From Volvox africanus (Eukaryota > Chlorophyta > Chlorophyceae > Chlamydomonadales > Volvocaceae): DNA of 64,000 nucleotides. Made by a program: the position numbers and the translations under genes. Below the pieces are notes generated by a model. That model did not search any database. It was not told the origin of the DNA and saw only the letters and a program-made list of their open reading frames with translations. Where the stretch lies: contig BSDZ01000033.1 of the NCBI GenBank assembly GCA_030268105.1, positions 248,001 through 312,000 on the forward strand, written 5' to 3'. Each line of letters starts with the position of its first letter. Positions within the stretch are counted from its first letter, which is position 1. Below, piece after piece: positions 10,593 through 22,851 of this stretch.

Positions 10593-13573
10593 GGGTTGCA
10601 ATTTGAAACCTTGCAAGAGGAAGAGAGAGCATCATGCCCGCCCTCTGGTTTGCGCTGACCGTTAATCAGAAAAGAAACACTTAATGAGTGTGAAGCCGCG
10701 TTATCATATCATAGTGAAAAACGTTACGGCAAATTGCAGCTGCCTTTACTTTTGTCGCACATTGGTCTGGGTACACAATCCCCAACTGCCTCAATCTCCA
10801 ACACATCCAGCCACCCAGGTGGCAACAATTCGGAAGGTGTGTTCATCCCAAACGCCGCTACCCACCAATTGTAATTCTAAACCATCTACTTTATGACCTG
10901 CATATGCAAGACCATGACCTCCTTGCGTTTTTCCCATTCAAGTCCAAGGAACATACAGCCGGGGAAGCATGGCCCAGCGCAAACCGGTTGTGCACGGGGG
11001 CTCCTTCTGGACGTCTTCGAGTCTGTCGTTACAAAATTGATAGTTACAGCCCATCCAACGATTTTGATGCTCATTCCTTGTTCCTGGCCCATCGTCTAGT
11101 CGCCACCTATGCAGAAGGAGCAGTACATCTCAATGCCCAGATGCCTGGACATCATGTCAAGTGTGAATAGCGGGGCAAAACAGGCAAGGTACGTGGCATG
11201 TTCAAAAATAGGATCATATGAGCACCCAAACCCACCGTTATTGCCTTACACCGTGAATAATATCGACGGACATCTCTGAGGCCCGCGCACCAAGACTTTG
11301 AAAACCGCTCCCCAAACATCACAAGACATGACGGCGAGCCCTCACCCCCACCAGGGGGAAAGGGACGAGCCAGTCGGACCCAATAAAAAATGGAACATAA
11401 TGCTATTAATCTACCGATAACGTCCAGGGAGATGTTACCACGCACAATCATCCTATTCTTGGGAGTTCCTGTCAGCAGACTGATATCCATAGAGTCCAAT
11501 CGTCGCGAGGTTTGATATCTGAGTGGGTTCGCAGTGAGGACGGAGGCAAACGCTATAACATCGGATTCGTGCGTTGGCTCGTGCTAGGCGATCCAACTCT
11601 GCCTCTTATGCAAACCAAACCCAATGCGTTAGGAATTGTGTATGGGATACACGAGTCTAACGCGCACCAATGCAAGCTCCAGCGTGCCCAGCTAGATCCC
11701 AAGGTGCGTGTTTGGCCTAATGTTTCACTTGGATTAGATTGCTGAAGTTCAAGTTAGTTACGGCTATAGTATCCGACTGACGTTGTTTGGCGGGGTGAAC
11801 CATCCTTCACTTTCAGTCCAATCATTATAAAAACAGACACCATCCACAACGTTTTCCAACTCTCCACCCACACCCCATGATCCACAGAGGTCATAGCCCG
11901 AGCCCATCCATAGCCCGAGCCCTTACCGAGTCCTGCCTATACCTGAGCTGAGCATAGTTAGCTCCCTGTTGACACCCTTCCTCCAGGGCCTCCATAAGCG
12001 CAGAACTCGTCTCCTAGGCTCCCTAGATATAAAACCACTGGCTCCTCATAGGCTGGGTGAAACAGAAGCCCTCCTCACTCTTAGCCCCTACATGAGGCCC
12101 CCAATTACGGGTATTACCACCCTCTTACCTTCCACACAAGATGTAGAGAGCTTCCACCGTGTGTCAAAGGGTTTTTGGGCCCCCTTCCCTCCGTCTTCGC
12201 ACCAGCGGACCTCAATCGAACAAATCCTTGAGCGTTACTTAGTTCTCTATTAGAAGGTTTATAATGGTTTTATAATATCTTTTATGAAAAACAAATTATT
12301 GGTGTGAGTAGAATAATTACTATAACATCGTGGGGAACTAGAGTTAAAATTATCCGGTTCTAAAACGCATTGGTGCGGTAGCCTTTGTCTCACGAATTGG
12401 GAGACTTTGCAGCATCGCTTTCAACGGCCTCAACCAGACCGGTAGCACTAGCATACAATCCGGTTCTCCTCTGCTATCTTACGCAAGCAAGCCGCCCCCA
12501 GCTCAAATGGCGGATTGACAAGAAACAGGGCTGCTGCCTGCCCTTCTGTAGCGAGCCTCCTAGATTTCTTCATTACGGGTCAGGTGTCCAGTAGGGCGAT
12601 TAAAAGGTGAACTCGTCTTCAAAACAACCCACTGTCAGCCGCCGTCCCTGAAGACATGCTGCATTCCTGTTGTATCTCTGTTGTGTCGGCCAACAAAGGC
12701 CCGATCGGAAGGATGACCATCTGAGGTCCAGGATCCTCTGACACTGCCCGTAGATACCCCAGGATACTACAATTCCACAGGCTCTCACAGCCTGCCGCAG
12801 ACTCCACTGTAATGCGTTTTATGTTTTGCTTAGAAAATCCACATACAACAGCCGTCAAGAGGATGCCACATACACTCGGTGTCATAAAGACCACACAAGC
12901 GGCACATATCCCGTGGCCTACATACCTTTGGCCTGCAAATATTAATAAACAATCATTGATACCCCTGTTAATACCACCTCTGTGCAACGAACCCCAAATC
13001 CCTTTCGTTCGTTCGTCCAACACAAAAGGACGGTATTAACGGTCTTGCGCGCATTTCCTGTGCCGTCACACGGTGTAGGACCAAACACGCAGACACACAG
13101 ACGCACGCACACGTACACACGCAAGCTAAACCGTCACCCCTACGCACTTCACAATTCAAGAGTGTAACACAAGCACATCACCATTAGGCTTGATGCGCCA
13201 GACAGATCCCATTCATTTGGATCATCTTTTTATTCCGCAGTTCTTCGCGGAGTAAGGAAGGGTTTTCAGCAGCCTTGCTGCTACATCTGCTGATCCCTCT
13301 TTTCCCGCAGTGCATGTATGTGCGCAACCCCAAACCCGAACCCACACAGCGCTGTGTTGGGGCTAGCCCCAACCACGTACACGTCTGCGAGCCCCTTCTC
13401 CAAGTCACACGATAACTCTTCGCATCCCTGCCTTGTTGCACTCGTACTGTTGGGAGCTCCTCACGCACATGCATCATTGTCCATGCTTCAAAGACCCAAC
13501 ATGCTGCCTCACGATCTGCTTCCGATCCTTAACGCACGAGAATAATCATCGCTGGCAAAACTCTGCTCATGCA
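10593..13573. other. intergenic region, arylsulfatase 5' side to REC8 3' end
   Basis: I recognise no gene. Open frames such as 11152-11499 (minus) and 11512-11745 (plus) have no family motif. Positions 10617-10830 are duplicated at about 24010-24220. A dispersed repeat lies at 12655-12778. Confidence 0.5.
12655..12778 (-). repeat. dispersed ~105-bp repeat, copy 1
   Basis: Read on the minus strand, this matches 20083-20190 with only a few differences: TATCCTGGGGTATCTACGGG at one end and GTTGGCCGACACAACAGAG towards the other. The ends also resemble the GTAAGTATTCTGGGG and GCGGAAACAACAGAGG blocks of the composite modules near 591-690 and 25288-25380. This suggests one family of short dispersed elements. 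No terminal inverted repeat or target-site duplication is evident. Confidence 0.85.
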
Positions 13574-16500
13574 TCACAGCTTGGCGGCCGCACGAATGGT
13601 GATATCACCGTACGGCTCGTACTGCGAAGCCACCACGTATCCCGCAGTGTGGGTCACAAGTGTCTGGTAAAACAACTTAACAGCCTCGCTCCGCTTCAGC
13701 CGTGATGCAAGGCCTAAGAACGACAGGGCTGCCTCTTGGAGATCACTGATCCCGCTGTCGCCGCCGTTGCTGTGTCCGGCCCCTTGGTGCTGCTCCGCGA
13801 CCTGGACCGGGGCCTGACTCTGAGCCTGGGCCAGCTGCTTACGAAAAATCCTGTGCAACGAGGGGTGGATTGGATGTGAGGGGTGGGCACACTATCCGAA
13901 GTGGAAAATGATGATGTGAGACAGCAGTCACGTATAGCAGCGAGATATCTCTCTCTCCCGCAACGGCGGCTTCCCCAGGTGCAAATGCAAGCAAGGTATG
14001 AGAGCGACACTCGCTACGGCATACCGACAATGGTAAGGTAATTACCAAAATATAGCTTGCTTGTAAGGCTCTAGCTTTCCATGGTCGCTGTCATCACCTC
14101 AGGATAGCACCGAACAATCCAAGGACCTTCCGCGCGTGGAGGATAGTCAGGGACAGTACCATACCATACTTCCGTTGCCCTCCCCATCCCCGCTCTCAGC
14201 ACCTGGCTCCGTGCCCCTAAATAGGATGACGGCCAAATGTAATGCTGCGCCGCTTCAGGCTGCTCTTTGTCGCACAACTTACGAGATGACCACTTTGGTG
14301 TTGCGGCTCATGAACAGCTGCGGCGGCAGCACCTGCGTGGCGAGGCCGTTCGTCTCTTTGAGACAGAAGAACGGAGTTGCGTCAGCTGCCTCCTTTTCGG
14401 AGCCTGAGCCTCCACGCGCGCTACTGCCAGCCTGGTGGCTGGACTTCCTGCTGACGCCGCCGCTGGCGCCCTCGGAACGGCCGCCGCCTTTCGAGTTGCC
14501 TCCCGCCGCCGCCGTTGCTGCCGCCACCGCCGTTGCATCCGGACCCTGTCCGACCACGCACGGCGCCAGACCACCACACACGCATTCAGACCATGTAAGG
14601 GCTTGGCGACCTAAAACCGTGAACACCACAGATCCACATCATTAATGAAAAACCACCAAGAAGCTAAAACTCAGTAAGGCTTCTGCTGCGTTGTTCTGTT
14701 GTTCCGTCAAGTAGGGAGGTAATAACTAACTAACAATCGTGGGCCACATCCTCGACCATCCCGACCATTCAAGCAGCAGAATAACGCGGCAAGAAGGATA
14801 GTCAGACGGGCGGGAACTGCCCATACCAGGCAGGCCTTGTTCTATCTCACCTGTTCCTGTTGCTCGTCCAGATCCATAAAGGCCAGCAGCTCATGGTCAA
14901 AGTGCACGTCCACTTCGTCGATCGCCGGTAGCAAGTCCTCCAGCGCGCCCGTTCCAAACATACGCTTCTTCGGAGCGCCGCTGGGGCGCCTGCATGTGCC
15001 ATTACGCGGGATGAGAGAGACCGCGCTTGTGTGTGCATGTGTATGTGCAAGCTTGCCAGATGATGGAAAGCCATGCGTGTGTCCATAGTACGGACGGGAA
15101 CATTACCATATAGAACGCTTCGGTAAAGAGGCCCAAAAAAGCCATTTGTAAAATCTGTAAATCTGGCTTATTACCGAAAATGTGAGGACAAGCTGCTGCG
15201 TCCAGCTAGTTACACAGCTGCCCTACCCCATTCCAACCCCCTCCTACATGCTCACATTAAAATCCGTCCCCATCATCTGTCAGAGCTTCTTTTGAAGATA
15301 TAATGTGCATATAAAAATAAATTTATTTATTTATTTATTACACGAATTACATCGATTGTGAACGGCCACGTTGACTGAACATAGTCGTTGTAGAAAGAAG
15401 GCACCTCACCTATAGGTCTCCTTGGCCATGACCTCGTCTTCGGTCTCCCGGCCCAGGCTGCTCTCATCGCTCCCAGAGGTGGCCTTGCTGGATTTTCCCG
15501 CTGTCGGCGGCCCCTGACTGGACCCAGCCAAGAGGCCGAGGCTCGTCAGTCCAACCGCCGCCGCACGGTGCTGCCGCTCCATGTCGCTGCCGTCCGGCGT
15601 GTCGTGGCGACGAAGCCTGTATGTAAGCGAACAGGCAGGGCGATGCTGAGTGGGGGAAAGACGAATGAAACGAATCCTGGTGCGGATACGGAAGGGACGA
15701 GGACCAAGTGTGTGTGGGGAGGAAGAACTGCGGCCATCATAGTAGCCGTCGAGAAGCCCTCCTAGACGACGCGTATATCCATGGAAATTAGTAACTGCAC
15801 ACACCTTCCATGCGCACTGGGTGGAATCAACCGCAGCGGACAAAAGGGTGATGAAGGGCACGGTACGTTTCACGAGCATGGGCATGCGATTCAAACCAAC
15901 CCACAAGCATGCAATCTATATTTTCACTTACTCCAGCCCTTCGACACTCCCCTCCTGCATTTCCCCCTTCCCACCCAATACCGTCAAACGCGTCCCCCAA
16001 CCCACAATTCTATCCCCCCTTTGACTCGCAGCAGACCGACCTTTCCATTTCGATATCATCGATATCATCCTCTGTTTGCATCTGCTCATCTGCGGGCGTC
16101 TCCATGGCTTGCATGATAGCCTCCGCCTCTCCTACTGCCGCATCCGCCGGATGGAATGCTCCCCAGAGGCGCCCATCGATGCGGTGCCCTTCGGATGCCT
16201 CCAGGTCCTGCTCCTTCACCCTGCGCTCCATATCTATCAATCTCTCACTCGCTCCTTTGCAGTTAGACCGTTTCGGCTGCTGCCTCTGTTCCTCCCCCTC
16301 CCCTTCGTCTTCCGCTGCAGTCGTCCCTTGCTGTTGATGTTGTTCCTTGCGCTGCTGCGCGTCGTTGCCCCTTGCTCCAGAAGCCGTGGCTGCACGGGGG
16401 GCAGCGCTCTTCACCGTGCACAGCCGCTGCACGCGCCCGGCATCTAAGCATCGGACAAGACAATACACCAATAGATCATGTACCCACTGACATAAGGTCG

Positions 16501-19500
16501 GGTGTCTTGGGCAGAGCCCATCGACTGTGCATGGGCTTTGGCAACTTATTACGGCTTAACATGGGCAAGAGCCATCAAGGCACGGCACCACAGAGGGGAC
16601 TGTCATTGACTGAACTGGATTTCGAAAACAGGATGTGCGAAAGTAAATGAGGCATGCAAACGCAATTAAAAAAACGTCGATACGGGGCGCCGGCCGTAAT
16701 GACACCATCCGCAAGCTGGCCTACATCCTAGCGCTACGGCAAACACAAACTCCTAGCTCCGTCTTCTAGAAGGCCGATATCATGTATAAGGCACAAGGTA
16801 TATAATATAAGGTAGTGTACAACCAAGATGTAACCATAAGTTCATTTGGAGTTAGGTCTAAAAAAATTATTAAATTATCGTTCTTGGTAATATTATAATT
16901 CTGAACTGATTCGTCTTGATTAACTAAAAAATTGTCGGTATCTGTTGCAATCCTTCAAATTTAATCGCCGTCGTATTTAATCCAGGAGGTTATTTAACTT
17001 CTTTTCTCCAGTCCTTTCAGCAAAACGTAACCATAATTCAAGATGATTATTTCCCCCTTTTCTTCAACTATTAAAATTTTCCAGTAAAACCTGCCTATCT
17101 AAAATATCACGACACAAAGAATATGACTAAAAGGACGGGGAAAAGCGGCAACGTGGCGACGAAGCAGTTGTTGCGCAAAGTAAATTTATAGAAACATTAA
17201 ATTAATATCCTTGGGGAGTTCCATAATACCACCAAACCCCAAACACCCACCCGGCTCTTCCACGGCAGCAGTTCGCCGCCTTGGCCCTCCGTGAGTAACG
17301 TTGACGTAGCCCTCAACATCCTCCTCCTCAACGTCCTCCACCACCTCGTCCGCCTCCGCCGCCATTGCCACCAGACGCACCAGGTGGCGACCCCATGTCA
17401 TGCCGCTACCGTTCAACATCGCCGCCGCTCCGTGCCTTACCGCATCGGACGCCGCGGCAACGTGGCCTGCCGCCAGCATCCCCGCCACTGCACCGAATAT
17501 CATGGGCCCAGGGGTTCCGTCGTAGGGGTCGCTGGTGAAGCGACGGCCGTTGAAAGGGTCCGCGAAGGGGGCAGCGGCCGTTGTCCCTGATGCCCAGACC
17601 AGGCCGGCATTGTGACCCGGGTCACTGCCGCCGCTCGGGTCTGGCGCAACATTGATTCTGGACTTGAGCAGCACAGACGATTCCAATGTCCATTCACGAT
17701 AGGTTCGACCCGCCACCTGGTCGCATGGGAAGAACATCCGGGTTCTTGAACACCGCTTACAGCTCCCCTTGTTGCAGTACGCACCGGCTGACCAGCACCA
17801 GTATGCCTAAGAACTTAGTTCTCTCGGCCCCTAACCCCCCGGGTTCCGCTACAGTATGTCACTTAACTTCATTCCTAAGCTACAATTCGCCTTTTCACTT
17901 CCGACATCAGTATCGTTGAGGGTATATCCATTCAGGCCATCTCTTTGTTTCACGGTGATACGGCACTTCAGCTGCCCTTCATCCCTCCGTGAAGGTGTGG
18001 AGGCGAGAAGCTGCCCGAAATGCTGCCCAACCTAAAACCTAAGGCGGTGCAAGCACGCAGGTACAGCGACAACCGTACGGAGCTGAGTTCTGTTTCGATG
18101 CCATTCCGTGTGGCTCACCAGGGCCTCCCCAAGGTTGTCCAGGGTGACACGACCGCCTGCGCGACGACGCCGACGTGGTCTTTCCGGCTCCCTCTGTTGC
18201 CGCTTCCGCTGCCCGGCTTCGCCTGTCGCATTAGCGTCGTCTTGCGCGCATGCAGCGCTGTAATCGTTTTCAGCGTTATTGTTATTGCTCGCGTCCTCAC
18301 CTCCATCCGGCACCGCCAGTTGCTCCCGCTGCTGATCGGTTATGGCCAGCAGCGAACTGTTTGCCTCACTGGCGCTATCGTTGTCTTCATCAGAATACCG
18401 ACGCCGCTTGCGACCGAACATATCAGTGGGCGTTGCTGCGGTCGATGCGTCTCGGCCAGTTGACAGCCGGGCAGCGCCAGCAGTGGCATCCGGCAAGGCC
18501 ACCTCTTCACCTGTCGCAGTTTCACGGAAAGGTGCCATGTTTAGTGGACGGCGCAAGGTGGCTCCGAAGAAAGCACAATTCGTGTCATCACCATTCAAAG
18601 GAACAAACCTTACGACGCTCCTGCGGCTATTGACTCCAGCCGCATGTTTCATCCATTTCCTACAAACAAGTTCATCCCTTTCTTTCCCTGTTTCCATGAT
18701 GCCTCCCCAGCCATTTGCTTTTTTATCTATTTAGTCTATCTAATCTATCAAGTCTAGTCTATCTGGTCTAGTCTAGTCTATCTATTCTCGACCCAGATGG
18801 GGCAAATCATCGCCACGGACTCCACTAATCTCCCACCAATCTCCTGATCCAGGCAAATCCGGTCCAATTTACATCTATTCGGTGGACCCCAACAGTAGCC
18901 GTGAAGCCATTATTACCGTCATGCAACGGAGAGGGTGGCATGAAGTGGTCCATGGGGGCTCCGATGCTTGGAAGCGGCACAAGCGACGGCGCGGGCTGGC
19001 CGCAGGTAGGGGTAGTGGCGCGCAGTTGGGCCCCTTCCGAGTGCAACTGCTGCTGCGCATCCTCGGGAGTGAAGTCGCTCAGGAAGTGAAGGTCGGTGGG
19101 CAGCTCCTCGGCGAAATGCATCTCGCTGTCTTCCATCTCGCGCATCTCGTTCAACGGATCCAGTGTATGCGCCGCCGCGGTCCCGCCAGCGGTGTTTGCG
19201 GTGGCGAGAGCGCCAGTCCCAGTGGGGCTCCGCGCCAGCAAGGAGGCTGCGCCGGCCGTGCTACTCGGCCCGGAGCGGCGACCGCCATCGGTTGTGGTGG
19301 CTGCTGCCGCGGTGGCTGCTGCCGCCGCCGCCACCGCCGCCGTCGGAGCTGCAGCAGCCAGACCGCCTGTAGTAGGCGTGCAGGGCATTACGTGATCTAC
19401 ACCGAACATGCGGGAACAGGTGTGATAAGAATTACGGCGACACACACAGAGGACTTTTCGATAGCAATAGCTTTACTTTGGATAATAAACCAGTCAGTCC

Positions 19501-22500
19501 TGAGGCGCAGTATGGCAGGTATTAAGACGGTAAGGGAGGGTACGGGAGGGGGAATGTACGTCAAGTACTGCGACATCCACGGCCCCTCGGCCCCACGGCA
19601 TCCACGGCCCCAACTAACAGCACTCTTGGCCAATGCCTGACCGACAACCGATAACCGACAATCGACTTACCGAACGACAGGAAAAAAGCGCTATCCTCGT
19701 CGTCATCGTCATTCAGCAGGACCCGTAAATCGGGGGCTTCAAAAACCTCATCGTCGTTGCTAATCATGCACGGGACGGGTAGGAAAGAGAAAGAAGAGAA
19801 CGAAAACGATATGGGGTAACCCTAAACCCATAACGGGAGGTTACCGCATGATAGTAGCAGGTCGTGAAGAAGGCAGGGTGTACATATAATTCGGCGTGCG
19901 TGGGTGCATTCGGTTTAAAGTTTTCGTTTGGGTGGACGCATATATGTGTGCGTGGTGGGTACCTGTGTGAACCACCTGCTACTACTCGCTGAATCGCAAG
20001 AGACTAAGTGGAACGCATCTAGCATCGCGTGAGAGACAGGGGAAAGGACAAGTGAGTGATCCCCACGCTGTTACACGCTTATGTAGTATCCTGGGGTATC
20101 TACGGGCAGTGTCAAAGGATCCTGGACCTTAGATGGTCATCCTTCCGATCGGGCCTTTGTTGGCCGACACAACAGAGATACAATAGCTTATCGCAAATGC
20201 TTACATCCATTTCCTTCATTGTATTCCTTATTTACCCCATTATGGATGACACGCGTATCATATAATTCATGCTGTTAACTTCATTTTATAATCAGAATTC
20301 CTGCGTGCTAAAGCCCCAACCGGCCCGACTCTTGATGGGCCTTATCTTGCGCTGCCGTCGTACATGCATGGCAGCCGAGGGTTCCACTGTTCCACTAAAA
20401 AGCGCCGCCCTCTTATCCATCCCGACTTACAGGTCACGAGGGACTTGGTTTGATGGCCCAGCTGCACCTCTGACCCGACCCCCCTTGGCGCCTCCTCCCC
20501 GCTGAGCGCCTTCTGAAGGGGGCGTGGGCATGATGGACATCACAACGTTAAATTGGTGGGGTTGCAGCTTGATATGATGGGCAGTTCAGTTCAGTCGTGG
20601 ATCTTAGCCGCTTGCTTAAGAAGATTTGTCATGTCGGGCGTGCTTCCATGTCCGCCCTCAAATATCTCCCTTGTCCGTATTCCTGATATGTGGGTCAGTC
20701 GGTGTTGTGAATCAGTCGGTGTTGTGTGCCATAGGCCTTACCATAGGCCTCATTGATCTACATCGTCTATTTGCAGCGGCTTTCCCTGTCCTTCCACCTT
20801 GCCCCTAGTCCCCGGTAGCGGCGACTCAAATCCTCTCAGCGTCTGAGTGAGGCACGCGTGTCCGAGTAGCGAGTAGCGAGTTTCATCTTAATAGCTACAC
20901 ACGCACCTGCACCGCTGCCGTCCTTTTTAAAGCTCGGCGGTGCCAGGGTAGACAACATCAACAAATTCTCTTCCTCATCATCCTCCCGCAGACCCCTTAT
21001 GTGCCCGCCACTGCGACCATCGTGTCGCCGCCCCACCGCGCGGGCGATGTCCCCTTCGGTTTCCTCAAAATGCTCATGTGGGTCAGCCCGCCCTTCCTGA
21101 CGCTCCAGCGGCTCAAGCAGCTCCAAATCGTCCAGATCTTCGATCTGACCCAGAACGTGAGATGACATCATCATCATATCTGGGGCCGTATCTTCCACCA
21201 AAGTAATGGCTTCCACCCTGCGGAACCAATGAACACACTGCCGGTGCTGGTGCGGTTGTGGTAAGAGCCATATACAGCCATGCCAGGCGGCCCAAATGCC
21301 AGCGTGTCAAGGATGACAAATTACAATTCATACACATCGTCCTCCATCTGCCCACTATCTGATTCCACGTCTACTTGCAACCTCACGGCCACTGCCCAAG
21401 CCGGCCAGAGGCGCCGAACTGTTATTTTTCGGCTAGGGGTCCCACAATCAATTCCAGTCCAGGGTGTTGAGGCCGACCCAGATGGAGGTATGGGCGTCCG
21501 TGTGCTGAGGGTTTAAGCCAGCCTGACGGATCGCCTGCTGTAAAGGTGAGCGGCACGTACCTGGCCTTGTCTCGGCCCCGGTGCAGGACCGTTTTGACGA
21601 CCGCGGCTGCGGATCGCTCGGGCGCCTTGGCTGCGGTCACCTTCCGGAGCATATCCTGCAGATCCTCTTTTAAAAAGAGATACCGAGTGGTACGGCAGCT
21701 ATAAGACTCCTAGCGGAAAAAAGCTGGGGCAATATACGCACGGCAGGCAGGCAACTCTTCCTGCCTTTGTAAATGGAAGGTGGCAGTTGCCTCGCCTATC
21801 CGTCTTTTTAAACAAATCGCCACAGGTCCCCCTTGAAGACTTAGCTCAAGGTTGTCACGACGTACTACGCTCCCCCTGAGCGGGTCGCATGCTGCAGGTC
21901 GGCAGGACGGCGGTAATACGGAATGACAAGGTATCTCTTACCGATCTGGGCCAGTCCCGTAGCATCCCCACATCTTTTACATGTACGACCTTCCCTTAAC
22001 CTACCCAACAGGTACAGCTGTTGTCGGTTGAACACGATAACCACGCCTCCTGCATCATGGCAAGCCCGCAAAAACTTAGAAAGGCATTAGCATTTTCAAC
22101 GTCGTTCAGCATGATTGCCCATGTAGCATGAGCACAGATCAAAATTGTGTTGTAGAACCTGCGGGTCCGTTATGGGTTTCCAACAGCAAAGCCAAGTGGC
22201 ATAATTATGAGCTGTCTTCATCATAGACAAATCTTGCCCTTTGCGATAAACCAAGCATGGCCTCACCAATCAAAATGCCCTGGAGCCGCAGGGAGTGAGG
22301 TACATCTGGTTGCATGATGTGCTTGCTGCGGGCAGCAAACAACGAACCGGCAGCAAACGTTCAGCAAGAAACGCTAGTAAGTCCTAACCCATCGCGAAGC
22401 GTAGTCCCGCCTACTCGCTCTATACTGCGTATAGGAGAACCAAAGACCCAGTTGTGCTGACCCACGGGTCAGTGCTCCTTGTGTACCATCGTCCATGTCT

Positions 22501-22851
22501 CACCATATCAATTCGCACATTCTTAATTATGAAGGCATCCTAAGTCAATAAGGAATAGCTCATGTATACTGGGGCAACTCACCAAACATCGGAGACACTT
22601 ATGCCAAGGATTTTAAGTTTGCTGAGCTTCTTGCCATGAGCCATCGTCCTGCATGTGCCCGGGTCCCAGTTCCATATGCAAGCCTAAATAACTTCTATGG
22701 CTTTTTGAGCAAAGCCGCGGAGCGCGGCGGCGTCTCTGTGAGCGATTGGCGCAGTTTATCTTGCGCAAACGGTAAATACTCTGTCAGGCACTTCTTACCA
22801 AATAGCACCCAGAGGAGACTTCCTGCCAAGGAGGTCGTGCGAGTAGAACAT
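13574..22851 (-). CDS. REC8: REC8-type meiotic cohesin subunit (alpha-kleisin)
   Basis: A kleisin that closes the SMC1/SMC3 ring and holds sister chromatids together in meiosis. Exons: 22851-22799, 22648-22583, 22305-22267, 22049-22005, 21666-21561, 21217-20907, 19736-19671 (or from 19759), 19396-18917, 18633-18119, 17716-17251, 16443-16041, 15616-15410, 14989-14851, 14545-14283, 13850-13574. The N-terminal kleisin domain begins MFYSHDLLGRKSPLGAIW and continues LRLQGILIGGVVIVFNR and YLLEDLQDMLRKV. GGVVIV points to plant REC8 rather than RAD21. The last exon holds the winged-helix end that binds SMC1: EAVKLFYQTLV, then EPYGDITI, stop TGA. Phases agree at nearly all junctions. Exons 2 and 3 do not join in frame, which implies a missed microexon, and the exon 6/7 junction is ambiguous. 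The sum is about 1145 codons, against about 600 in land plants. The excess is Ala/Gly/acidic low-complexity sequence in the middle. Confidence 0.88.
16444..17250 (-). other. AT-rich REC8 intron
   Basis: This 807-bp intron has donor GTGGGT at 17250 and acceptor TTAG at 16444. The part at about 16780-17180 is strikingly AT-rich compared with the flanking exons. No gene is seen in it. Confidence 0.6.
18726..18788. repeat. degenerate TCTAGTCTATC repeat
   Basis: Imperfect tandem TAGTCTATC/TCTAGTC units lie in the REC8 intron between the exons ending at 18917 and starting at 18633. Confidence 0.7.
20083..20190 (+). repeat. dispersed ~105-bp repeat, copy 2 (in a REC8 intron)
   Basis: This is an inverted copy of 12655-12778, within the REC8 intron between the exons at 21217-20907 and 19736-19671. 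Both copies keep TATCCTGGGGTATCTACGGG and GGGCCTTTGTTGGCCGACAC. Confidence 0.85.

Noticed and set aside
19810..19822. CCCTAAACCC, telomere-like
   Set aside because: A single short match inside a REC8 intron is expected by chance and is not an interstitial telomere array.
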